Shown: one piece after another, positions 51,485 through 60,800 of the stretch
Layout of the letters: each line of letters begins with the position of its first letter
Numbering within the stretch: position 1 is the first letter of the stretch
Assembly: GCF_949769195.1 (NCBI RefSeq)
Contig: NZ_OX458333.1
Location: 2,108,001-2,172,000, forward strand
Direction: 5' to 3'
DNA from: Methylocaldum szegediense
GTDB taxonomy: Bacteria > Pseudomonadota > Gammaproteobacteria > Methylococcales > Methylococcaceae
DNA: 64,000 nucleotides
Program-made: the position numbers and the translations under genes
The notes under the pieces: generated by a model
The model's input: only the letters and a program-made list of their open reading frames with translations
Databases searched by the model: none
Told to the model about the DNA's origin: nothing

Positions 51485-51739
51485 TTATATGGCACCAATA
51501 ACTCCTAGTGCAACACCAACAATCCATGCAATAGCTGTCCACAGTTGTTGAGATGCCGTACCCGCCTCGGCACCCTGTAACGGGGCCAAAATCGGTCCTA
51601 ACATTGCCGCGATGATGAATGTTATTTGGCCTTTTTCTTCCCAAAACTGATTGGGATCCGAAATTATTTCGTAAACAAGCAGGATTGTACCAACCAAATA
51701 AGCAACTATTGTCAAATACGCAGCTGATGAAAATTCCAT
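51485..51739 (-). CDS. Displaced hydrophobic tip-like membrane protein
   Basis: From ATG 51739 the frame gives 84 residues with two or three membrane helices (AAYLTIVAYLVGTILLVYEI, GQITFIIAAMLGPILAPL, LWTAIAWIVGVALGVIGAI). The frame is open upstream into the remains of an IS630 transposase, so the original start may have been cut off. Its composition resembles the hydrophobic C-terminal tip of the intact 979-residue protein. Likely a displaced tip or small membrane effector. Confidence 0.5.
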   Translation of the reverse strand: MEFSSAAYLTIVAYLVGTILLVYEIISDPNQFWEEKGQITFIIAAMLGPILAPLQGAEAGTASQQLWTAIAWIVGVALGVIGAI

Positions 51740-51789
51740 AGCTAGTAAATCTACAGATTCTGCGACATACAGCGTTTTCAATTTCAGAC

Positions 51790-52624
51790 GGTTACCAGAG
51801 GAAAGTCCTCGGCATGCTTGGAAATACCCTTGAGCATCACTCGAGGTAATGGATTTTGCGGCTCGATGAAGGGTGTCGCGGAGGTGGTCCACGGTGCGTG
51901 CTTTCTCGCGTTTCAGTACGTGCGTGACTTTGGACCATGCTTCCTCACTCGGATTGCGTTCCGATGGGTACGGCGGCGGGTCTACATAACGGGCCTGATG
52001 CCGGTGCAGAAGTGCCTGGACAGCGCGCGTCCGGTGGACCGGATGGCGATCGAGAATCCGGATCTTGCCGGCGAGCAAGAGCGATACCACATAGACGTCG
52101 AGATAGGCCACGAAACGGTCTGCGGTCAGCGGGCCTTGATAGCTCCACTGGGCATCTAGACCTTACTCGGTCAGCACGGCGACGGTGCTCACGGTCTCAC
52201 CCGGCGACACCGGACGTTCGTCGATCACGCGTTCGCCCCGTGGGGCCCGGCCATAAGGCAAAATCATGTTCAGGCGGGCCCCAGTTTCTTCAAGGTAGAG
52301 GCACTGGAAGGTGTTAAGCAGTGCATCGATGCTGATAGTTACGCCATAGGTATTAGCGTAGCGCCCGCCGAGTTCCTCCAGCGTGAGCTCCACCTCCTCA
52401 CGAAGCAGGGCCTGCAAGTAAAATTCGCCCTCAGCAGAGATGCCCCGCAGACGACCGCCATGACTGGGCTTCGGAGCCAATGGCAGGTTTCGATGAAGAG
52501 CTTCTTAAGCACGTGAACGGTGTTCGGACTGACCCGGAACAGTGCGGCCGTCTTACGCACGCTGTGAGCTAGAGCGTAGCTGACTATCTATCCGGGTTCT
52601 CAGATCGAGTGAGTAAGCTTTCAT
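51790..52624 (-). pseudogene. IS630-family transposase, multiply frameshifted
   Basis: Pieces of one transposase are found in different frames. MKAYSLDLRTRI at 52624 is the family's N-terminus and ends at an early stop. A helix-turn-helix part (KTAALFRVSPNTVHVLKKLF) follows, then a middle part (GISAEGEFYLQALLREEVELTLEELGGRYA). A C-terminal part has the DDE-type YPSERNPSEEAWSKVTHVLK. At least two frameshifts and a stop rule out activity. Confidence 0.8.
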
Positions 52625-52736
52625 GATACGACTTCAAGGTGATGTTCACCCTTCGACCGCCCGTAATCGCACAAATTTAAATTCGCTGTATTTGAAATGT
52701 GAGAGCCGACCTCGCCTTCCCTTTTATCGCACGCAT

Positions 52737-52961
52737 TTACAAAACATAAATAACCCAAAATATCATACAAATAATAACAACCCCAAAGCTCAGCTCAAGC
52801 CAGTTATTAATCTTAAACGCATCCTCCATTCCTTCAAGCCGAGTTCTATTTAGCCCTCGATAGTAATTGAAAGCCAATATTGAAAATATGAACACTAAAA
52901 TCAGGACGTTATCTGCGATCCGACCATTTAAAGCATTAGAGTTGTTTCTGATGCTAAACAA
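52737..52961 (-). CDS. Small two-helix membrane protein, probably truncated
   Basis: A 74-residue AT-rich frame with two hydrophobic segments (NVLILVFIFSILAFNYY and LSFGVVIICMIFWVIYVL). It begins with a TTG immediately next to the IS5 element, so the true N-terminus has probably been lost. It resembles the other short membrane proteins in this stretch. Function unknown. Confidence 0.4.
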   Translation of the reverse strand: MFSIRNNSNALNGRIADNVLILVFIFSILAFNYYRGLNRTRLEGMEDAFKINNWLELSFGVVIICMIFWVIYVL

Positions 52962-52968
52962 TTGTAAA

Positions 52969-53896
52969 TCAAGATATTTTGTAGTTCCAAAGCCCGGCGG
53001 AAAGTGAGAAAAAATAATCCACGAAGTGACCCAGATGATTTCTAATCCGATGCATCAAGCAGTGGAAGAACTTCATGCCACCGATGGCATGCTCAACGAT
53101 GACCCGGGTGGCGGCTTGTTTTCTGTTCTGTTTCTTCTGCTCAGGCGTCAATGTCGGATTAGGGTTTTTCTTGGATTTTCTAGGTTTCTTGTGGGGTAGA
53201 TATATTTGGGTACTTTGATAATCTTTGTCAGCCCCCAGAAATCCTAAGTCAAGCCATAAACCGACCTTCTCGAACCACGCTGAACCCGGCGTGAAGACGT
53301 CTTTCATGAGTGTGTAGTCATGTACGCTGCCTGCCACAATGCAGCACAAAAACAATATCCTTCGATTAAAGTCGGAGATGACGAGGGATTTGAGCGTATG
53401 TCTTTTTTTTTCCGCTGTAACGCTTTTCCTGTTCAGTTTCATCTTGGGGTCGAACGCAAGCGACCTCCACGCCATCGATCGCTATGTTCTTATATTGATC
53501 AATGAGTTGAGAGAATTCTTCTGGGGTTGTTAGCGTTCGCTCCGGCATGACGTTGAGGCTTGTCAGCGCTCGTCCCAAAACCGGCAGCAACCGGTCGATG
53601 TGGGCATGGGCATGTCCGCCACTGAAACCGAAATGAAAGCCCAGAACGTCAAAAGTGGGATAGGTTTTCAGATAGTACAAAACGAAAAACAGCTTTTTCT
53701 CGTAAGAATCAAGATAACCTTTAGGACCGCCCTGTTTGACGTGTTTTATCTCGCCCTTTTCGACACGCTCTCGATCGATGGCGAGAGCGGCCGACTCGAA
53801 TACTTTGACGAGGGCTGTGAACTTCGCCTTGGGCATTCCAATCAACGATGCCACGATGCGGTCATCGGTTATTTGGCTAAATTTGTCGTAGATCAC
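52969..53896 (-). mobile_element. IS5-family element with transposase split at an A9 run
   Basis: Two overlapping frames make one transposase. The first (53896-53366) has a DDE_Tnp N-part ending RYSGKKKTYAQ, and carries the first catalytic Asp in KNIAIDGVEVAC. The second (53475-52969) continues KKRHTLKSLVISDFNRRILFLCCIVAGSVHDYTL with the second Asp in LDLGFLGADKDYQ and Glu in TRVIVEHAIGGMK. The join is a run of nine A on the coding strand (53403-53411); eight would keep one frame. Terminal repeats were not located, so the bounds are those of the coding frames. Confidence 0.8.
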
Positions 53897-53940
53897 GGAA
53901 GGTTTTTATATTCGGATTTGTTTGAGAAACAAGTGGGCTA

Positions 53941-54400
53941 TCAATACCATGCATTGGCATCAGGTACAACTCTATTAAATAAACAGATAAAAAGAAGAGA
54001 TATGGCTATAACCGCCAATGAAGATGTATCAATTTTTCTATATCTAACTAAAGAAACCACAAGCGGGTACAAAGAGAATATTATTAAACAAAGAAACAGC
54101 TTTACTCCATATTTCACGACGGCCCATCCTAGTGATTGGGCGCACAGCCCGAAACAAAGCCAAGTATGAATGCTATTACAGTAGCAAGTTCACTCGCGAG
54201 GCCTTAACGCCGAGCGCACCCGTTACAGTCAGAAGCACATTTCCTTTGACATGATCCCATTTAGCTTCTGGATTAAACATGAGTCCAAAAACTGCTACAT
54301 GCAAGCCAACCGAAATCACGATTTCCGACAACGGTCAAATCGATGGTTACCGAATTTGGAGCAATAGTTTCTCCGACACTCTCGGTCTTCACTGCGTTTG
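53941..54400 (-). pseudogene. AT-rich remnants of small membrane and secreted domains
   Basis: No full gene is present. One minus-strand frame ending at 53941 reads WAVVKYGVKLFLCLIIF, then PLVVSLVRYRK and ISLLFICLF, a membrane-protein tail without a start codon. Upstream of it (54181-54400) a beta-rich sequence continues across a frameshift (VKTESVGETIAPNSVTIDL, then VFGLMFNPEAKWDHVKG). I interpret these as decayed tip or partner genes. Confidence 0.45.
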
Positions 54401-54401
54401 A

Positions 54402-54803
54402 TTACTCTAACTTTCCATAAATCATTAATACCAAGGTAGATCCGCAAAAAAACCACCCAAACCTCAAAAAATAGACCACACCTCTAAATTTCCCTATGCT
54501 TTTAATATCGTCTGCATTTAACCGCCTTCTCAATAACGCACACAAAGCAAAATAAAAAGTAATAAGAATTAAACATAGCAATGGCATAACATATTTGTCT
54601 TCGTCATTAGCCAATCTCCACCCCATCTCTGCAGCCTTAATTACAATCAAATCTACAATACCAAAAATTGTACTTGCGATTCCGTAAAATAAAGAAAAAT
54701 GGCTTCCCGTGCGTAGGGCGCTCAGGAAACATGAAAATGCCAACATAAAAAAAATAGCAATAGAATGATGCGGAAATATTATTATAATTTTTGCCAGAGC
54801 CAT
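54402..54803 (-). CDS. Small polytopic membrane protein, candidate partner of the tip
   Basis: A 133-residue protein with about four membrane helices (IAIFFMLAFSCFLSAL, LFYGIASTIFGIVDLIVI, MPLLCLILITFYFALCALL, YFLRFGWFFCGSTLVLMIYG). ATG 54803 is preceded by AGGGG and lies ten bases after the stop of the transglutaminase-like gene, with which it must be co-transcribed. AT-rich. A protective (immunity) role is inferred from position only. Confidence 0.6.
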   Translation of the reverse strand: MALAKIIIIFPHHSIAIFFMLAFSCFLSALRTGSHFSLFYGIASTIFGIVDLIVIKAAEMGWRLANDEDKYVMPLLCLILITFYFALCALLRRRLNADDIKSIGKFRGVVYFLRFGWFFCGSTLVLMIYGKLE

Positions 54804-54813
54804 ACCTGAACCC

Positions 54814-57753
54814 CTACAAGACCATTGACAATATTCCAAATATTAATGCTATCGCATCTGCAATTGCAGCTTTTGAAAGAAATACTTGCCATGTAAAATA
54901 TGGCAATCCCAATCCCACTCCGGCACCCGTAGCAAATTCAGCATAGTTATTAACTAGCGAGAGCAAAGCCCAAAAATAGATGTAAGATATCACAAGGGGA
55001 AAAAAGTATAAAAGTGACGCTCCTCCGATAATAGCTGTACCAGAGATAATACCTAAACCAACAAAAATTCCCGCAAAGATCCCTATAAGTTCATCGATAC
55101 TTATAATTCCCCCATTCTGCCCCCCGCCGATCTTGAACGCCCCGTCCCCGGTCTCGGGATCGAACAGGATGTACCCCGCCCCACTCCACCCCGGCACGCT
55201 CACCGGATCGGTATGGGTAATCACTTCCTTGCCTGCGTTCAAAGCCGCCCGAATTTCTTGCATCACCAGGGAGTTCTGGTGAATGGCGGGCAACGTCATC
55301 GCCTGGTTCGCCGGGGTGAGGTGGTAGATCCGCTGACCCTGGGCATTGGCTTTCTGCAGGGACTTCACGGCGGATATGGCTTCGCCGGGGTTTTCGTCGT
55401 TGACGAACATCTGCTCCGGCACGGCGTGTTCGAGGGCCGAGGAGATCAGCCCCACCTGGAACAGATAGTCGCGCTTCTTCGCCCCGTCATTCGTGTCCTG
55501 GCCGACGATGTGGACGATCGGAACATTCATCACCACGCCCCCCGGCGTGATCGTGCGGGGGATGCCGAAGAGATAGCTGACGTTGGGTTCGTAGCCAAAG
55601 GTGCCGGTGCCGGCCGCGAGCGTGTAGTGGCCGTGCTGCTGGAGGCCCAGGACATGGGCCAGGCCGATGAGCTGGGCATAGTAGCCGAGGAGCCCCGCAT
55701 GGAACAGGTCGCCCAAGAGGGCTTCGCGGCTCAAGCTGGCGATGAGGCCGGTGTCGCCGCTCTCCAGGGTGGTCTTGGTATGGCTGAGCCGATCCTGGAC
55801 GGCCTGGAGCTGGGCCGGCGCAATTGTGCCGCTGGCCGCCGCCACCGCCAGATAGGAACCGGCGATGACGTCGTAGGCTTTGGCCGGGAAGCTGCGGCCG
55901 GCGTGGCTAACTTGGGTGAAGAAACTCAGTTCTTCGCCGAGCCGCATCGGACCGCCGGTCTTGAGCACCTCGCCGTTGAGCTTGAGCTCCGGCACGACCT
56001 GGATGAGGTAGGCGGGGATGGCGCTCGGCAGTTGGCTGACGTCGGTGATCTCGCCTTGGGGCAGCAGCGATTGCAGGGCCTCTTCGTCATCCGCCGTCGC
56101 CGGCCTGAACGAGAGGGTCAGGCGCTGGTTGTTGAGTTTTGCCAGCGGCAGCGTAAGAGGATCGATGAGATCGCCAAGAACATCTCGGCCAAAGGCATAG
56201 GTGAAGGTGTTTTGCAGGGCCTTGGGTACCTGGCCGTAGCGGGCACCGACGGCGACGATGCGGTGGGGCAAAGCACCGGGCAGGCTCGGGAAGGCTTCGA
56301 CGATGGTCTTGTAGCCCCCGAGGATATCGCCCACGGTGGGATGGGGATAGTGCTGGGCGAGGTATTCCTTGAGCGCGCCTTGCATTTGGGTCTGGGCGGT
56401 CGCGAGAGCGGTGGGGTCCAGTCCGGACAGCCAGCCTTCGGCGGTATTGACGGTGGCGCTGTCGAGGGTGGTCTGCGCGACCGCCTCGAGGTCGATCCCG
56501 GCGATCGCGGCGGCATCGAGTCCTTTGAGGATCTGGTACTGCTTGTAACTCGGGTCCAATGCCACCCAGGTGTCAGCCTCGCGGTTCTTGGCGCCGCGCG
56601 AGGGCACGTAGTCGATGGCGGCTTCCACCCAGATGTGCTCCAGGCGGACGGACACGATCCGGCCGCCGCCGAGGACCGGGGTGATCGGAATGCCCCCGGC
56701 CGAGGCGAAATTGAGCGCGCCCTGGATGTCCTCGAAGCCGCCCGCCCAGTTCTTGAACCGCTCGGCCGATACCTCGATCGTACCGTGGACGTAGCGGGCC
56801 GGTATGCCGGAGGCGCGCAGGAGGGCGATGAGGAGCCCCGCGATGTCGAAGGCGTTGCCGCGCCCGGCGCTCAGGGTGAGGGCGGCATCCTGCCCGGCGC
56901 CCCAGGTGGGCTGCCATTGGATGTGGTTGCGCACCCAATGGTAGATCGTTACCGGGTCGTGACCGAGTTCCGCCGCTTTCTCCTTGATGGGTTGGGTCAG
57001 CTGGATTTCAGGGGTTTCAGCAAGATAAGCAGGATCGCTGGCGCCGGGCAGGCGATCGAAGGTGAAGTCGCCCAGGGCGGCCAGATGTACCTTGGGGTTG
57101 CTTTCGATGCCCGCTTGCTTGAAAGCCCACCCCGATTCGCGTGGTTTGTGCTCGGGATCGGGCCGAAGACTGCGATTGGGCAGATCGCGGGGATCGTCAG
57201 CAAGATGCCGGCGGCGTACCTTGTGGTCCTTCAGGTATTTCCGGCCCTTTTGCACCTGGGCTAGGGCTTTCCCTTTCGGCGCCCGGAGCGTCCCTTGGAG
57301 CGTCGCCAGGAATGCCGCCATGCCCTGGCGATAGTCCGCCACCATCGCCTGATGGCGTTCGAGGATAACCGCCGGCAGATGACGGTCGCGAATGTGACGT
57401 TCGATCAGTTTGAAATTCTGCTGAACCGCTCGATCCAGCCGGCGGATGTCCGACTCTAACGCCGCTAAACGCTCCACTTCCATGTTTAGCTCGTTGCCAA
57501 GTTGAATTTTGTCTTCCAGACGCGCCAGGGCTTCCTCCATATTCTGCAGCGCACGGCTCAGCCTATCCTCATCCGTAACCGACTGCGGGCCGGAGGCCGA
57601 CATGGGTATGCTCGCCGGTTTGACCGCCGATTGCTGGGCCGCTTGGGCGGTCGGCAAGAGAATCAGCAGGGTGAAGGCGACCAATACCGTGGTCGAAATA
57701 CCACGCATGATGCCGGTCCGGTGGCGGAGGGTACCGATGGCAGAAGTTCGCAT
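54814..57753 (-). CDS. Secreted cysteine-free transglutaminase-like protein with variable hydrophobic tip
   Basis: A 979-residue protein with a signal peptide (MRGISTTVLVAFTLLILLPTAQAA), a coiled coil near 60-110 and a transglutaminase-like domain near 250-390. The domain motifs are AGRGNAFDIAGLLIALLR, GIPARYVHGT, RLEHIWVEA and WVALDPSYK. The nucleophile Cys is replaced; the whole protein has no cysteine. A long middle part leads to the pre-tip motif GAGYILFDPETGDGAFKIGG near 860-880, then NGG, and a hydrophobic C-terminal tip (about 890-979) with at least three membrane segments. GC drops sharply at the tip. ATG 57753 follows AAGGAG; ATG 57777 and ATG 57708 are alternatives. It follows the giant propeller gene and precedes a small membrane protein, as a polymorphic effector would. 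Confidence 0.7.
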   Translation of the reverse strand: MRTSAIGTLRHRTGIMRGISTTVLVAFTLLILLPTAQAAQQSAVKPASIPMSASGPQSVTDEDRLSRALQNMEEALARLEDKIQLGNELNMEVERLAALESDIRRLDRAVQQNFKLIERHIRDRHLPAVILERHQAMVADYRQGMAAFLATLQGTLRAPKGKALAQVQKGRKYLKDHKVRRRHLADDPRDLPNRSLRPDPEHKPRESGWAFKQAGIESNPKVHLAALGDFTFDRLPGASDPAYLAETPEIQLTQPIKEKAAELGHDPVTIYHWVRNHIQWQPTWGAGQDAALTLSAGRGNAFDIAGLLIALLRASGIPARYVHGTIEVSAERFKNWAGGFEDIQGALNFASAGGIPITPVLGGGRIVSVRLEHIWVEAAIDYVPSRGAKNREADTWVALDPSYKQYQILKGLDAAAIAGIDLEAVAQTTLDSATVNTAEGWLSGLDPTALATAQTQMQGALKEYLAQHYPHPTVGDILGGYKTIVEAFPSLPGALPHRIVAVGARYGQVPKALQNTFTYAFGRDVLGDLIDPLTLPLAKLNNQRLTLSFRPATADDEEALQSLLPQGEITDVSQLPSAIPAYLIQVVPELKLNGEVLKTGGPMRLGEELSFFTQVSHAGRSFPAKAYDVIAGSYLAVAAASGTIAPAQLQAVQDRLSHTKTTLESGDTGLIASLSREALLGDLFHAGLLGYYAQLIGLAHVLGLQQHGHYTLAAGTGTFGYEPNVSYLFGIPRTITPGGVVMNVPIVHIVGQDTNDGAKKRDYLFQVGLISSALEHAVPEQMFVNDENPGEAISAVKSLQKANAQGQRIYHLTPANQAMTLPAIHQNSLVMQEIRAALNAGKEVITHTDPVSVPGWSGAGYILFDPETGDGAFKIGGGQNGGIISIDELIGIFAGIFVGLGIISGTAIIGGASLLYFFPLVISYIYFWALLSLVNNYAEFATGAGVGLGLPYFTWQVFLSKAAIADAIALIFGILSMVL
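55030..55468 (-). repeat. Pre-tip segment duplicated at 50532-50969
   Basis: This part of the transglutaminase-like gene recurs 4.5 kb away in the same orientation. The outer 300 bases are identical, while about seven differences, including a one-base deletion in the copy, cluster at the tip end. Confidence 0.92.
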
Positions 57754-57885
57754 GGAAGTTGCACTCCTTCGGAGCATTGTTCATAGAGGAAATTTGCATG
57801 TTGAACTTAAATCGCTAGGAACGATTTACGGCGACGTCCCCCTTCCGCCTCGGACGGAAGGGGGAAGGCCAAGCCATCACCGAAC

Positions 57886-60800
57886 TCAAGGCTCGGGCGG
57901 GGCCGTTTCCGCCCGGTAGGCTTGCCAGGCATATTCCTGCAGCAGCCGCGCGAGTCGGGCTCGCCAGGCCGGGGCGTCGGGTGACGGTAGCGCCGCGACG
58001 AATTCGCCGGCATCCAGGAGCGGCTCGATCGCCGCGTCCCAACGGCCGGCGGCGGCCCGATCCAAGGCCTGGTCGAGGGCCTCGATAGCGCGGTCACGAA
58101 TCTGCTGATCCGGGCGCTTCGGCGGGCGGTAATCCCTCAGCGCCGCCCGCAGCAGGACTGCATCGGTTTGCGCGCTGGCGACGGTGTAGCTCCAGGCGTA
58201 ATCGGCATAGTGGCGGAACACCCCGTTGCGTGCGACGTCGAGGCGACCGGTGAACCCGTATTCACCATCGGCGTCCGGCAGGCGCAGGCCGAGATCGAGG
58301 GTGCGGGTTTCCGCCGCGGGCAGGTCGAAGCTCCACAGCCAGCCGCCGTCCGGTTCTGCCGTCAGCGCCGGATCGGGCTCGATCAACGCGGCGCCGGCCG
58401 GTAGCCGGAACAGGAAGCGTGCGGTCACCTCCTCGGCGAGATTGCGCACGCCCATCCGCTCCTGGACATAAGCCCCGCCGGTATAGGTATCCGTCGCGGT
58501 CGGTTTGAGATCGGCCAAAGCCTGGCCGAGCACGTCGCGCCATGCGGCGTAGGAGACTTGGTCCGCCAAGGCCGCGGGCAGATCGAACGCGAGGCTCAGG
58601 CTTCGGCCTGCGCCGTAAATATGCCGCACCACGGCGGGCGAGCCTGCCGGGAAGTGGGCGACAGCCTGGCCGCCGGCCAGTTCGAGCTTGAGGCCACGGC
58701 CCCGGCTGGCGAGGGTCTGGATCTCGAACGGCGCTTCGGTGAAGACGACGGATTGGTCGAGCTTGCCCAGCTTGCCTCGGTAGAGGAAGCCGCCCGCGGC
58801 GTCGAGCACCTTGTTGCGCTCGTCGTGCTGACCATCGAGGAGAAGACCGTCGCCCCGGTATACCGCTTCGCGGAGTTCACGAGCGAGCGTATCGCCGAGC
58901 TTGACCCGACCACCCGACAGCCAGTAGGTGTCGTAGACGCCGGAACGGAACGCCCGACGGAAGGCGTCCGGATCGGTCACGATGCGGTGGCGGATGCCGA
59001 GTTCGGTCAGCGTCCGATCCAGCAGGGCCTTACGGTGAGCGAGGCAGGCGGGCGCATGCCTGTCATGATCGCCCTTGCTCTTCTTGTGATCGTCCCTGTG
59101 ATGGTAGCTGTCGTGGTCGCGATGATGATGGCGGCCATGCTTGTTGTGCTGATCGTGACCGCGATCGAAGTGATGATGGTCGTCATCGCGATCCTTGTGA
59201 TCACGGTCGTCATCGTCCTCAGCGCCGCAGCTCACTAGGGCGAGCACCCGGCCGGTGGCCGCGTGCATCGTCACTTCCAGTTTGACCGGCAGATCGATCA
59301 CCCGGAAGGTGGCTTGGGCCAGAACCCGTTCGTCACCATCGATCAGAACGGACAGCACCGCCGCATAGGTGTGCTCCACCGTCAGGCCGGTACCGGGATG
59401 GACATGGCTGCCGTCGTGGCGGCCCAGTTGCGGCAGATCGACGGTTTCCTGCCAGGTCTGGATCAGCGTGTTGGTAGCGGGATCGACCAGGCGCACGAGT
59501 ATCGGCAAGCCGGTCACATCCGCATTGCCGAGGTTGCCGACGGCATAGCTCAGAGTCACCGGATCGCCATGTTGCGCTTGGGTGGGCGTCACTGAGATCG
59601 TGCCCGTCAAGCCGCTGCCGGTCTCGGCCGTGGAATGGACGGTAAAGGTCGTGCTGCGGGTATCCAACACGGCTCCGGTCAGGTCCGTCACTTGCTGGGT
59701 TACCGTGTAAACACCCGGCGGCGCCGCGGTCAAACGCAGGGTAAACGGCAGATCCTCCAGGCTCCCCCCGATCAGTTGCGGAATCGTTTTGCTAGCGGTG
59801 AACACGACCTGGCCAGACGGGTTGGTCACCGTCTCGCCCACCGTGAGGTCAGTGAGAATCAGATTGGCGGCGAGATTCCTGACCCGGCCGTTGATGATGA
59901 CCGTGTCGTAGGCGTGATAGGCGGCCTGGTCGGTGCTGACCGAACTGCTCAGAGTCGCGCCTGAGCCGTCGCCCGCCACGATGCGGAAAGCGGCCGATCC
60001 CGACGCGAGCACGGCGCCCTGCTCATCCAGCAAGGCGGCTTGCACCGTGTATTCGCCGGCCAAGGTGGTGCCGGTATTGAACACCGGTGTCAGGCGCAAC
60101 CGGCCGTTCGCCTCGATCAGCGCGGATTCGGCGAGCAAGCCGGCCACCCGTACGCCCAGCGCATCGTGGATCTCCACCACGGCCTGGCCGCTGACGGGAT
60201 GCAGGTTATCGTTCCAGAGGTCGACGCTGATCAAAGCATCGGCGGACGCCGGGTAGACCGGCTTGTCGGTGGCCACGCCGAGATGCACCAGATTTTCGAC
60301 CCTGACCTTGGGAATCTCGATGGGCACCCGCACGTCGCCGGCCACGAAGCTGTTCTGGAACACCAGGAAGGCATCCCGGGCGACGAAGCGCTCCTCGCCG
60401 AGGACGAGACCGTTCAGGACCGTGTCGAACCGTACCGTCCGGCCCAGCGCCGTGACGTCCTTGAGGTTCCACACGTACTCCGTGGCGCCGTCGGGCAAGG
60501 CCAAAGCGCCGGTCGGCGCCGGATTCAGGCCCGCGGCCGACTGGCCCTGGGGCAGCACCACATGCAACTCGGTGTTGATGGCGCCGCAGGTGACGGGCAG
60601 CTTGTAAATGCGGCCGTTATTGTAATCAGTCCAGATCAGCAGGTTGCCGCTGAAACGGTCGTAGACGATGAAATCCATGTCCTCCAGATCGCGGTTGACG
60701 GTGCGGCCGTCCAGGATCGACGCCACCTGGCCAGTACGACCGATCAGTTGGGCAAGGATATGCTCCTCGCCGGATTGTCCGACCTTGGCCCACTCGTAAG

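Noticed and set aside
52623-52853. A 76-residue plus-strand frame between IS630 and IS5 remnants.
   Set aside because: Asn/Lys-rich composition from AT-rich DNA, no ribosome site, overlaps a better minus-strand membrane frame.
53600-54169. A 189-residue plus-strand frame overlapping the IS5 transposase.
   Set aside because: More than half is antisense to the transposase and the rest lacks any recognisable feature.
55213-57264. A 683-residue frame antisense to the transglutaminase-like gene.
   Set aside because: Codon-phase shadow of the minus-strand gene, whose signal peptide and motifs are clear; the antisense frame has neither.
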